Assembly (NCBI GenBank): GCA_000991805.1
Contig: LBSF01000005.1
Location: 1 to 19,616 of the forward strand
Length of the DNA stretch: 19,616 nucleotides
From: a candidate division WS6 bacterium GW2011_GWC2_36_7
GTDB taxonomy: Bacteria > Patescibacteriota > Dojkabacteria > SC72
Direction of reading: 5' to 3'
The position numbers and the translations under genes are program-made. This document shows positions 5,938 through 13,169 of this stretch, piece by piece; position 1 is the first letter of the stretch, and each line of letters starts with the position of its first letter. The notes beneath the pieces were generated by a model. It did not search any database and was not told where the DNA came from. It saw nothing but the letters and a program-made list of their open reading frames with translations.

Positions 5938-6953
5938 TATTAAAACACAGGCTACTAGAAAAATATGATGCATACACCTTTAGAATACCTGTACACAGTA
6001 GGGATAAAGTCTTGGTGAAAGCCGGAGATACTGTAACTGAGGGAGCGGATCTGTATATTCGAAAAGGAAACAACGCAAAGCACTCCTTCTATATTCCTGA
6101 CCAACTCAACTGTAGTTTAGATACCGCGATACGCTTCATCACTTGTATAGATGGAGAATTTGTAAATGAGGGGGATGTTCTTGCAGAAAAAACATCTTCT
6201 GGAGGATTAACAGTAAAAAAACTAATCTCACTATCCAATGGAATTGTAGATTTAACCAGAATTAAACTTGGATATATTGATGTACTGGGGGAAGAACAAG
6301 AAGCACTCATAAAGAGCAACTTCAAGGCAGAAATACTAGATGTAAATCCATTAGAAGGTATAACCATAAAAGCCTCAGCATTAGCATTAGACCTTTTGAG
6401 TGTATCAAGTGCAGAGCGAGTTCTTCTTGCCGGAGAATTTGTTACATTGAATATGGGGAAAGATATCAAGCTAAAAGGGGAGGAGTCTAGCTATGAAGGA
6501 AAAATTGTCTTTGTTGGCAAGCACTTACATGCGAGTCTTTTAAGAGATCTCTTTGAGAAAGGAGCCAAATTTGTTCTAACATATTCCATGGACTATCAAG
6601 ATTTCAGAAATCAAGGATTGCCAATTGGTTTAATTGGAGGGTTTGGTGAAATGTATTCTGGAGGAAATCTGTTAGGAATGCTCTCTGACTTGAATGGAAG
6701 TTATGCAGTTATAGATTTTGATGAAAGCCAGATATTCTTCCTTAAGGAAACTAAAAAATTAAACACAACGGAGTCGGTATTTGTAAAAAATTTAGTAGGG
6801 AGTAAAATAGTATCTCGTACCTTAGGAAGCTATGGTATGACCGGTGAGATCATGGGAGTCGAAGGCTCTTCATATGTCACTGTGGAATGGGAACACGGAG
6901 GAAGAAGTGTAACCAACATAGGTAGCTTAGAGTTTGTCTCATATCAAGTATAA
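5934..6953 (+). CDS. Barrel-sandwich/KOW-like domain protein, 339 aa, partner of the preceding gene
   Basis: The ATG overlaps the preceding stop by 4 nt. The N-terminal part (about residues 15-115) has two lipoyl/barrel-sandwich-like repeats, KVLVKAGDTVTEGADLYIRK and DGEFVNEGDVLAEK, without an obvious modified lysine. The middle (about 190-270) has an alpha/beta pattern with IVFVGKHLHASLLRDLFEKG and GLPIGLIGGFGEMYSG. The C-terminus (about 290-335) looks like a small SH3/KOW-type barrel, GMTGEIMGVEGSSYVTVEWEHGG. The product is soluble, with no signal peptide. Its architecture resembles what I recall of MutL-associated barrel proteins in Chloroflexi; function is unknown. It lies 18 nt before the CtpA-like protease gene, so it may belong to the same transcript. 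Confidence 0.8.
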   Translation: MILKHRLLEKYDAYTFRIPVHSRDKVLVKAGDTVTEGADLYIRKGNNAKHSFYIPDQLNCSLDTAIRFITCIDGEFVNEGDVLAEKTSSGGLTVKKLISLSNGIVDLTRIKLGYIDVLGEEQEALIKSNFKAEILDVNPLEGITIKASALALDLLSVSSAERVLLAGEFVTLNMGKDIKLKGEESSYEGKIVFVGKHLHASLLRDLFEKGAKFVLTYSMDYQDFRNQGLPIGLIGGFGEMYSGGNLLGMLSDLNGSYAVIDFDESQIFFLKETKKLNTTESVFVKNLVGSKIVSRTLGSYGMTGEIMGVEGSSYVTVEWEHGGRSVTNIGSLEFVSYQV

Positions 6954-6971
6954 TTTTAGAACTAAAAGAAC

Positions 6972-8189
6972 ATGGAGAAGAAAACTACAAGAAATCTAGG
7001 GATTGCAATATTAATGGTTTGTCTGTTTGCCATTGGTTTTGTTTCAGGAAGACTATTCCAAGCAAATAACGCATCAATATCAAATGTATTCTCTGGACGA
7101 TCAGATATAAATTTCCAGTTGTATTGGAATGTATGGGATCTAATGCAGAGTAAGTATGTCGATTCTTCTAAGATTGATGACCAAAATATGCTCTATGGCT
7201 CCATCAAGGGCATGGTCAATTCTTTTGGAGATGCAGCAACAGTATTCTTAGATCCTGAAGAAACCAAAACTTTTAACGAAGCTAGTGAGGGAAAACTTTT
7301 CCAAGGTATCGGTGCAGAATTAGGATATGATGGTAACAATCAAATTATAGTTGTTTCTCCCTTGGAAGGATCCCCTGCAAAAGCAGCTGGTATAAAGGCT
7401 GGCGACTACATCCTAACTATTGATGGTGTAGCTATTGCTTCTACCGATACAGTATATGATGCAGTTGCAAAGATAAGAGGGGAAGCAGGAACAAAAGTAA
7501 CCTTGGGAATTTTACACAAGGGTGCTACAAAAGCAGTGGATATTGAGATCACTAGAAGTGAGATTACAGTCCCAAGTATGGAACTTTCTTATATTGGAGA
7601 CAACAAAGATATTGCTTTGTTCCAGGTAAGTAGATTTACAGATTCTTCATACAGTGAATGGACAAAGAATTGGGATGCCAATGTTGATAGTATTGTAGAT
7701 TCTGGTGTTAAGAAAGTGATCCTTGATCTTCGTGGAAATCCAGGGGGATACTTTGATGCCGCTATATATGCCGCCGATGATTTCGTAGGTGCAGGCAAAG
7801 TCCTTGCTCAAGAACAGGATAGTGCAGGGAAGATACAGAAATTTAATTCTACTAGGGGTGGCAAACTTGAAAGCATGGAGGTTGTTGTATTGGTAGACGG
7901 AGGTAGTGCATCCGCATCTGAGATCCTCTCTGGTGCGCTACAACAATCGGGAAGAGCAACTATTATCGGAGACAAGACATATGGAAAAGGAACAGCTCAG
8001 AGTGTCTTAGATCTCTCCGATGGTTCAACATTACACGTCACGATATTGAAATGGTTATTACCTGATGGGGGATGGTTAAACCATGATAATCCAATAACTC
8101 CAAATATTGAGATTGCAAATTCCGAAAAAGATTTTACAAAGGGAATAGATACTCAACTTAACAAAGCTATATCTGAGATAGAAAATTAA
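6972..8189 (+). CDS. S41-family C-terminal processing peptidase (CtpA/Prc-like)
   Basis: The product is 405 aa, a typical size. An N-terminal signal anchor spans about residues 8-28 (LGIAILMVCLFAIGFVSGRLF). A linker/cap region follows, then a PDZ domain at about 110-195 (FQGIGAELGY to KAVDIEITR), and the S41 protease domain to the end. The catalytic dyad fits Ser314 in GGSASASE and Lys339 in TYGKGTAQS, with Gln343 four residues later, the same S-25-K-4-Q spacing as Bacillus CtpB. The RGNPGG motif near residue 253 is also present. The enzyme should cleave protein C-termini outside the membrane. It sits 18 nt after the barrel protein gene and 19 nt before the HtrA gene, making a likely envelope-proteolysis unit. 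Confidence 0.95.
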   Translation: MEKKTTRNLGIAILMVCLFAIGFVSGRLFQANNASISNVFSGRSDINFQLYWNVWDLMQSKYVDSSKIDDQNMLYGSIKGMVNSFGDAATVFLDPEETKTFNEASEGKLFQGIGAELGYDGNNQIIVVSPLEGSPAKAAGIKAGDYILTIDGVAIASTDTVYDAVAKIRGEAGTKVTLGILHKGATKAVDIEITRSEITVPSMELSYIGDNKDIALFQVSRFTDSSYSEWTKNWDANVDSIVDSGVKKVILDLRGNPGGYFDAAIYAADDFVGAGKVLAQEQDSAGKIQKFNSTRGGKLESMEVVVLVDGGSASASEILSGALQQSGRATIIGDKTYGKGTAQSVLDLSDGSTLHVTILKWLLPDGGWLNHDNPITPNIEIANSEKDFTKGIDTQLNKAISEIEN

Positions 8190-8208
8190 TTTTTAATTTA
8201 ATATATCT

Positions 8209-9357
8209 ATGGAAGAAAAGAAAACGATAAACAGCATATTAAAGCGACATCCTCGTAAATTCCTCTTCATATTTGGAACCATACTTGGGATATTGTTGGT
8301 ATCAACAATATTCACCTTAGTAGTAATCCTAAATGTTGATCAAATAAAGGGATGGCTGGGAATATCTGAGGTGACTACTAATACAGGAAATAACGCGATT
8401 ACTGTTACTCAGGAAGAAAGCAACACAATTAATATTGTAAAAGATTCAGCACCAGGAGTAGTAAGCATTGCAATTTCTAAAGTATCTCTTTCTCAAAATC
8501 AAGGAGTGGTAAGCACAGATAGCAATATCGGTACAGGATTCATAGTGGATGCAAACGGATGGATTGTTACTAATCAACATGTAGTTTCAGATACTACGGC
8601 TACATACAAGGTAGTAACTAGTGATGGGAAATCATATGAAGTAACAGAAATTGTAAGGGATGATGCAGATGATATCGCGATATTAAGAATTGAGGCTACC
8701 GATCTGACAGTTTTACCATTTGGGGATTCGGACAATCTTGTAGCTGGGCAGGAAGTGATAGCTATTGGTACTCCATTGGGTCAATATTCCGGCAGTGTAA
8801 CTAAAGGAATAGTAAGTGGATTGGATAGAACAGTAACTGCTAGCTCAAGTTGGTTTGGCGCAACTGAAAAGACATATGAAGGAGTTATACAGACAGATGC
8901 TGCAGTTAATCCGGGAAATTCGGGGGGTCCGCTTTTAGATAGTCAAGGCAAGGTTGTAGGTGTTAATTTTGCAACTACATCAGGAGCAGAGAGTATATCT
9001 TTTGCATTACCTATAAATATTGTAAAAGACAAGATTGATGAGTACAGAACATATGGTAAGTTCATAAAGGCATATCTTGGAGTCTCGTATGAGATGATTT
9101 CTGAATATGTAGCTATGTATTACAATTCTACTAATGTAGTTCCAGGTGCTTTAGTGCAAAGCTTAGATGCTACTGGCCCTGCATATCAGGCAGGAATAAG
9201 AAAGGGAGACATTATTACTGAGCTTGGTGGAGAAGCGATTTCCTCCTCTCTTTCTACATATATCCAAAAGCATAAGGTAGGGGACAAGGTGGAAGTTAAA
9301 GTACTTAGAGCAGGTGTAGTAAAGACTTTTGAGGTAACACTAACTGAGTCGGATTAG
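8209..9357 (+). CDS. HtrA/DegP-like S1C serine protease, membrane-anchored
   Basis: The product is 382 aa with one N-terminal membrane anchor at about residues 16-44 after a basic cytoplasmic head. The trypsin-like domain (about 78-270) has the full triad: His124 in WIVTNQHVVSD, Asp155 in DDIAILRIE, and Ser238 in NPGNSGGPLLD. A single PDZ domain occupies about 285-380 (AYLGVSYEMI, YQAGIRKGDIITELGG). This is the HtrA-like layout with one PDZ and an anchor, as in DegS. It would degrade or sense damaged extracytoplasmic protein. No Shine-Dalgarno is visible; TAATAT lies 4 nt before the ATG. The 3' end overlaps the convergent prmC by 18 nt. Confidence 0.95.
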   Translation: MEEKKTINSILKRHPRKFLFIFGTILGILLVSTIFTLVVILNVDQIKGWLGISEVTTNTGNNAITVTQEESNTINIVKDSAPGVVSIAISKVSLSQNQGVVSTDSNIGTGFIVDANGWIVTNQHVVSDTTATYKVVTSDGKSYEVTEIVRDDADDIAILRIEATDLTVLPFGDSDNLVAGQEVIAIGTPLGQYSGSVTKGIVSGLDRTVTASSSWFGATEKTYEGVIQTDAAVNPGNSGGPLLDSQGKVVGVNFATTSGAESISFALPINIVKDKIDEYRTYGKFIKAYLGVSYEMISEYVAMYYNSTNVVPGALVQSLDATGPAYQAGIRKGDIITELGGEAISSSLSTYIQKHKVGDKVEVKVLRAGVVKTFEVTLTESD

Positions 9358-10128
9358 TATAAATCGGTCTTTACCATATTGGTCTTTGATGACCTTAGGG
9401 TAGAGTGGTTTAAACAATTCTAGAGTAGATGGCTCTATTTCAAATATCGCGCAACCCTTTATACTCTTCGCTTCAATTTGTTCTAATAGCTTCTCGTAAT
9501 ATGTAATACCATTCTCACCACCATCTAATGCTGTTCTTGGCTCAAAATCAATCACGCTCTTATCTAAGCCCAAGTATTGTTGTGTTGGTATATAGGGGAG
9601 ATTGGCGAGTATCATACAAAAATTACCCTTAGGTAATGCAATATCTTCGATAAGATCTGTTTGGGAGAACTGGATAACGGGTTCGTTAAGAATATTCTTT
9701 TCATTTTCCTTTGCAATATTGATAGCTTCCTGAGAAATGTCTGTAGCGTGGAAGTTATACTTATTCTCGTTTTCTTTTACTAAGGAGATAATGATACAAC
9801 CACTTCCAGTTCCTACATCTATGATATCTGTATATGGAGTAGGGGATTTAAGTAATTCTTGCTTTGCAATATCTATCATAATTTCGGTTTCAATACGGGG
9901 TATAAGGGTATTAGTATTTAATTTGAATATGTTGTTTCTAAACTCTCCTTGTTCTTTGATATATTCCCATGGCTCGTTGTTTTTAATTCGTTCAATGATT
10001 ATGTCTAAGGGTAGGGGATTGTTCTGTGTGTATTCTAGGATATCCTTGGCTACTCTAGAAATATCATTGTAGCCAGAAGTCTTTAAAGCTTCTTGTATTT
10101 GAAAAAGAATTTGTAATTCGTTATTCAC
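9340..10128 (-). CDS. prmC: Peptide chain release factor N5-glutamine methyltransferase
   Basis: The product is 262 aa. The N-terminal helical domain (about 1-75) includes the family's WEYIKEQGEF. The SAM-binding Rossmann domain follows, with motif I DVGTGSGCIIISL (about residue 103) and DFEPRTALDGG downstream. The catalytic motif reads NLPY (176-179) instead of the usual NPPY. PrmC methylates the glutamine of the GGQ motif in release factors using S-adenosylmethionine. It overlaps the upstream prfA by 8 nt, and that substrate-enzyme gene pair supports the call. At its 3' end it runs 18 nt into the convergent htrA-like gene, and no terminator is visible between them. Confidence 0.94.
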   Translation of the reverse strand: MNNELQILFQIQEALKTSGYNDISRVAKDILEYTQNNPLPLDIIIERIKNNEPWEYIKEQGEFRNNIFKLNTNTLIPRIETEIMIDIAKQELLKSPTPYTDIIDVGTGSGCIIISLVKENENKYNFHATDISQEAINIAKENEKNILNEPVIQFSQTDLIEDIALPKGNFCMILANLPYIPTQQYLGLDKSVIDFEPRTALDGGENGITYYEKLLEQIEAKSIKGCAIFEIEPSTLELFKPLYPKVIKDQYGKDRFILIRLS

Positions 10129-11224
10129 TTTTCTCTTGTTGAGCTAATATTTCTGTTTGTATACCTTTTCTAACATCATCGATGATCTGTTGGATGTCAC
10201 CAGCTAGTATACCTTCCATATTAAACCAAGAGAGTTTGACTCTGTGATCTGTTACTCTATTTTGTGGGAAGTTATATGTCCGAATCTTTTCTGCTCGAGA
10301 ATTGGACCCTATCTGTGAAGATCTCATATCTTTTCGCTTTGCCATTTCTTCTTGCTTCTTCATGTCATACAATCGAGATCGGAGTAGGGCCATAGCTTTT
10401 TCTTTGTTTTGTGCTTGGTGCTTTGTTTCCTGACAACTTACTACAATACCAGTCGCTAGGTGAGTGATTCTTACTGCAGAGTCAGTTTTGTTTACACACT
10501 GTCCACCCGCGCCTGAAGCTCTCATTACTTCCATCTTAATCTCACTTGGATCTATTTGGATATCAATCTCTTTTGCCTCCGGTAGGATGGCTACAGAAGC
10601 TGTAGAGGTATGGATTCTTCCAGCTGATTCGGTAGAAGGTATTCTTTGGACTCTGTGAACACCACTTTCATATTTAAGGTTTTTAAATACATTCTTACCG
10701 GCCAGATGTGCAATTACTTCTTTGTATCCACCATCCTGGGTTACATTACTTTCAACAATTTCAACTGTCCATCCTTTGTTTGTTGCGTATATGGAGTACA
10801 TTTTAAAGAGATCTGCAGCAAAGAGGGCTGCTTCATCGCCTCCCGCACCTGCTCGTATTTCCAATATTGCTGATCGGTCGTCATCTTCATCTTCAAACTG
10901 TCTTTCAATTTTAATCTGATATATTTCTTGATCGAGGTCTGTGATTAATTGCTCCTTTTGAGCTATCTCTTCTTTTGCCATTTCCTTAATATCTGCATCT
11001 GCTTCATTGCTTAACATGTACTGTGCATCTTCAATATCTTTTATGGCCTTCTGTATAGCTGATGTGTTACTTGCAATCTTTGCGTAATAGCTTAAATCTC
11101 CACTTAATTTAGAGAGATTTGCTCCACCTGTTGTATGGGCTAGGGTGATCTGTTGTTCTAAATCATTAACGTGGGTTTGTGCCTCATTGTTACTGTATTT
11201 TTTCTTTAACAAAGCTATATCCAT
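10121..11224 (-). CDS. prfA: Peptide chain release factor 1
   Basis: The product is 367 aa, normal for RF1. It has an N-terminal coiled-coil-rich domain (about 1-100), acidic DEDDDRSAILEIRAGAGGDEA, the codon-recognition tripeptide Pro-Ser-Thr at 196-198 in QRIPSTESAGRIHTS (RF1 PxT type, not the RF2 SPF type), and GGQ at 240-242 in GAGGQCVNKTDSAVRITH. RF1 releases peptides at UAA and UAG. The conserved stretch around RAEKIRTYNFPQNRVTDHR is also present. It lies between rpmE (39 nt upstream) and prmC (8-nt overlap). Together with TGA stops in this window, its presence fits the standard code. The several open frames antisense to it are shadows. Confidence 0.97.
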   Translation of the reverse strand: MDIALLKKKYSNNEAQTHVNDLEQQITLAHTTGGANLSKLSGDLSYYAKIASNTSAIQKAIKDIEDAQYMLSNEADADIKEMAKEEIAQKEQLITDLDQEIYQIKIERQFEDEDDDRSAILEIRAGAGGDEAALFAADLFKMYSIYATNKGWTVEIVESNVTQDGGYKEVIAHLAGKNVFKNLKYESGVHRVQRIPSTESAGRIHTSTASVAILPEAKEIDIQIDPSEIKMEVMRASGAGGQCVNKTDSAVRITHLATGIVVSCQETKHQAQNKEKAMALLRSRLYDMKKQEEMAKRKDMRSSQIGSNSRAEKIRTYNFPQNRVTDHRVKLSWFNMEGILAGDIQQIIDDVRKGIQTEILAQQEKSE

Positions 11225-11263
11225 ATGGATAATATATCATTTTAAATTATTAAGGGAAATTTG

Positions 11264-11602
11264 TTACCTAGATACTCTAGCGTTCTCAAGCATATCCTTG
11301 AGTGTAAGAGTATTGGTTGAAGTTGAGGAAACTCTGCCAAGTTTGTCTTTTCTAGCAAGCATCTTTTCTTTCTTGCTTCTGTAAGACATTCCAGCTGCTT
11401 TAGCTAATTTGTCCTCATATTTCTTTACAATATTGTCTGTGTCTACGATCTTTTGTTCACCTGTATAGAATGGGTGGCATTTGGAACAGATATCTACAGT
11501 ATGTGCTGATTCAGAGAGGGTTGAGCCTGTTGTGAATTTATTTCCGCATGAGCAGGTAATTTCTAAATTGTGATTATATTCTGGGTGTATATCTTTTTTC
11601 AT
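11264..11602 (-). CDS. rpmE: Large ribosomal subunit protein bL31, zinc-binding, with C-terminal extension
   Basis: The product is 112 aa; the first 75 or so are bL31. It opens MKKDIHPEYNHNLEITCSCG and carries the four cysteines Cys17, Cys19, Cys39 and Cys42 (CSKCHPFYTGEQK), the zinc-binding form. The remaining roughly 37 residues are a basic Lys/Arg/Ser-rich extension, longer than in model bacteria. bL31 bridges the subunits near the central protuberance. It is first in rpmE-prfA-prmC, an order common in bacteria, and stands 10 nt behind a strong -10 box. No Shine-Dalgarno precedes the ATG. Confidence 0.95.
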   Translation of the reverse strand: MKKDIHPEYNHNLEITCSCGNKFTTGSTLSESAHTVDICSKCHPFYTGEQKIVDTDNIVKKYEDKLAKAAGMSYRSKKEKMLARKDKLGRVSSTSTNTLTLKDMLENARVSR

Positions 11603-11612
11603 AGCGAGTAGG

Positions 11613-11641
11613 ATTATATCAGATGAAATAGTGGTTGTCTA
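11613..11641 (-). promoter_or_regulatory. Promoter of rpmE-prfA-prmC
   Basis: On the minus strand, TAGACA (11641-11636) and a perfect TATAAT (11618-11613) are 17 nt apart, with a TG extension just before the -10. The predicted start is about 4 nt before the rpmE ATG, a near-leaderless transcript. Confidence 0.7.
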
Positions 11642-11656
11642 GAAATATGTGGCTAT

Positions 11657-12136
11657 TTATAGATAGTAGGCTCGAGGATGTCTATCATTATACTGAGTGA
11701 CTCCAATTGGTAATCCTTTGTACATTACTGTCGTTGAAACGTGTTGGTCTATTTCTATTCCCTTTTCCTTATGAAAAGTGATTTGTCTCCATGCTAATAT
11801 CATTTGTTTAGGGTCTATTTCCTTCTCCCCGGTTCCTTTTAGTACTTTTTGTTTAAATTCTTCAGTGGGTTCTATATAGCCTTGCTCATATGGAGTTGAA
11901 AGGACAAATATGACATAAGGGGTATGATTTCGGCTTATTGTATATTCGAAGTGTAATCCTGATTCGTCATCGTATTGACCAAATATCTCACCAAAATCTT
12001 TTCTTTCTACAGTGCAAAGAGAAATTAGTGGATACACGACTTCATAGGATGTAGCTAATACATCAATAGCATTGTGAGTTTGTAAAAAATCATGAACTTC
12101 TCCGATGTTTTCATTTTCTTTTATGTCTGTATACAT
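11657..12136 (-). CDS. Uncharacterised protein, 159 aa
   Basis: I do not recognise this protein. It is 159 aa, soluble and acidic, with no signal peptide or membrane segment and an even mix of strands and helices. Notable stretches are SLCTVERKDFGEIFGQYDDE in the first half, the aromatic HFEYTISRNHTPYVIFVL in the middle and TQYNDRHPRAYYL at the end. The ATG at 12136 has an extended -10 (TGGTATAAT) ending 7 nt upstream, so the transcript is probably leaderless. It is divergent from the CsoR-family regulator gene, which may control it, and it lies 54 nt upstream of rpmE, which has its own promoter. Confidence 0.75.
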   Translation of the reverse strand: MYTDIKENENIGEVHDFLQTHNAIDVLATSYEVVYPLISLCTVERKDFGEIFGQYDDESGLHFEYTISRNHTPYVIFVLSTPYEQGYIEPTEEFKQKVLKGTGEKEIDPKQMILAWRQITFHKEKGIEIDQHVSTTVMYKGLPIGVTQYNDRHPRAYYL

Positions 12137-12142
12137 ATCCTA

Positions 12143-12151
12143 ATTATACCA
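12143..12151 (-). promoter_or_regulatory. Extended -10 promoter of the 159-aa gene
   Basis: On the minus strand, TGGTATAAT (12151-12143) is a full extended -10, with 6 nt between TATAAT and the ATG at 12136. The -35 position is not consensus and coincides with the palindrome at 12165-12172. Confidence 0.55.
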
Positions 12152-12164
12152 TTGCAATCCTATA

Positions 12165-12172
12165 ATGCGCAT
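12165..12172. promoter_or_regulatory. Palindrome between divergent promoters (possible operator)
   Basis: ATGCGCAT is an 8-bp perfect palindrome. It sits in the -35 position of the 159-aa gene's promoter and just upstream of the regulator's promoter. Its placement suits an operator for the adjacent CsoR-family protein, but a short palindrome can occur by chance. Confidence 0.25.
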
Positions 12173-12182
12173 AAGTGGTGTA

Positions 12183-12211
12183 TTGCACTAAACATATCTT
12201 TTGCATATACT
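12183..12211 (+). promoter_or_regulatory. Leaderless promoter of the CsoR-family gene
   Basis: TTGCAC (12183-12188) and TATACT (12206-12211) are 17 nt apart. Six nucleotides separate the -10 from the ATG at 12218, so the predicted first transcribed base falls on the start codon. Confidence 0.6.
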
Positions 12212-12217
12212 TTTGTA

Positions 12218-12436
12218 ATGACATATTCCAAAGGAATACAAAACAGAATAAAAAGAACAGAAGGGCAGGTGGGAGGAGTAAAGAAAATGATAGTAGAAGG
12301 AGAAACCAATATAAAGGTAATGACCCAATTACAAGCATGTATATCCTCATTAGAAAGTCTTAAAGTAGAAATGATTAAACAAGAGATGAAACAATCCCTT
12401 GTAGAAGATGTTAAAAAATCTTTAGGTTTGACCTAA
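12218..12436 (+). CDS. CsoR/FrmR/RcnR-family transcriptional regulator without canonical metal ligands
   Basis: The product is 72 aa from the ATG at 12218. The open frame extends upstream to 12092, but that part overlaps the divergent gene and is not family-like. The promoter at 12183-12211 points to 12218. It has the all-helical family pattern: NRIKRTEGQVGGVKKMI (helix 1), then INxMTQ-type KVMTQLQACISSLESLKVEM (helix 2) and a short third helix. Aligned to copper sensor CsoR, the ligands Cys-x24-His-x3-Cys become Asn31, Glu56 and Ser60, so none remains. The lone Cys41 lies elsewhere. The family binds DNA as a tetramer and represses. Here the inducer would have to differ, or the ligand response is lost. 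Likely targets are its own promoter and the divergent gene. Confidence 0.85.
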   Translation: MTYSKGIQNRIKRTEGQVGGVKKMIVEGETNIKVMTQLQACISSLESLKVEMIKQEMKQSLVEDVKKSLGLT

Positions 12437-12438
12437 AA

Positions 12439-12464
12439 ATTTCTTCTACCGCCCCAGAAGAAAT
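12439..12464. repeat. 9-bp inverted repeat before the MBL-fold gene
   Basis: ATTTCTTCT (12439-12447) and AGAAGAAAT (12456-12464) pair perfectly around an 8-nt loop, immediately after the CsoR-family stop codon. No U-run follows on the plus strand. An extended -10, TGATATACT (12466-12474), starts right after it, so it may be an operator upstream of the gene at 12515 or a weak terminator. Confidence 0.45.
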
Positions 12465-12514
12465 CTGATATACTTATGATAATTGATATTTGTTAAATTA
12501 AATACTTGAACTCT

Positions 12515-13165
12515 ATGAAAATCAAGAAAATAGGTTGGACCAGTTTCCTAATATCCTCTGCAAATGTATCTGCTATTACTGATCCATTAGAGCTATCAAA
12601 GATTGGTACTAGCTTTCCTAAGACCAGTACAGATATAGCTTTGTTTACAGAATATCCCAAAACAATTAAGACTAGTATTTTAAAAGATACAAAATTAGAT
12701 GCAAAGGTTGTACCTGATAAACGAGAAAAGATAATTGAGATATCAACACCCGGGGAATTTGAGGTGGGGGGGCTAATGATCAGACGAGATTTAGATACCG
12801 ATTTCTACATCATTGATGAAAACACAGTAAGAGTTGTTTACTTAGGGGGCACAGATAGTACATTTAATGCAGAGAATATCAAAAATATTGGTGATGTTGA
12901 TGTATTAATCTTACCAGTAGGGGACGGTGTCAATTTTATGAATTTCGATGTAATGGAAAAAGTAATATCGGAGATAGATCCTGCGGTTATCTTACCATGT
13001 GCATTTAATGAAGAAGGACCAAGTGGAAACACATTGAAGACCAAGGAAGAATTTATTAAACATTTTGGATTTGCGAGTGTACGAGAAGAGAGCTACTTAA
13101 ATGTCTCAAAGAAGAAAGTAGACGAAGAAGGCGCACAGAGTGTTGAAGTAATATTTTTAAAATAA
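12515..13165 (+). CDS. Metallo-beta-lactamase-fold protein (UlaG-like), metal site missing
   Basis: The product is 216 aa from the ATG at 12515, giving MKIKKIGWTSFLI, which aligns with the MKIKWLGHSSFLI start of the family. An in-frame TTG at 12506 is less likely. Later landmarks of the Lactamase_B_3/UlaG-like group are clear: ISTPGEFEVGGLMIRRD, VVYLGG, DVDVLILPVGDG, and DPAVILPCAFNE where active members have IPMHY. The metal-binding HxHxDH motif is absent, the early histidine (GHSSF) is Trp8, and the later histidine is replaced, so hydrolase activity is unlikely. Such proteins recur in Patescibacteria, as far as I recall. It is followed by dnaB after only 4 nt, so the two are probably cotranscribed. 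Confidence 0.85.
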   Translation: MKIKKIGWTSFLISSANVSAITDPLELSKIGTSFPKTSTDIALFTEYPKTIKTSILKDTKLDAKVVPDKREKIIEISTPGEFEVGGLMIRRDLDTDFYIIDENTVRVVYLGGTDSTFNAENIKNIGDVDVLILPVGDGVNFMNFDVMEKVISEIDPAVILPCAFNEEGPSGNTLKTKEEFIKHFGFASVREESYLNVSKKKVDEEGAQSVEVIFLK

Positions 13166-13169
13166 CTAA

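Noticed and set aside
4866..6469. Minus-strand open frames of 114-126 aa inside the 4594-6953 genes
   Set aside because: They look like shadows of the plus-strand coding frames, without initiation signals or coherent protein features.
10464..10919. Plus-strand open frames inside prfA
   Set aside because: They are antisense to strongly conserved RF1 sequence, show no family features and have no promoter or ribosome site.
12092..12217. Longer start of the CsoR-family gene
   Set aside because: It would overlap the divergent 159-aa gene and its promoter; a 17-nt-spaced promoter points exactly at ATG 12218, and the family begins there.
12506..12514. TTG start three codons before the MBL-fold gene
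   Set aside because: The ATG at 12515 gives the standard family N-terminus MKIKKIG, and no ribosome site favours TTG.
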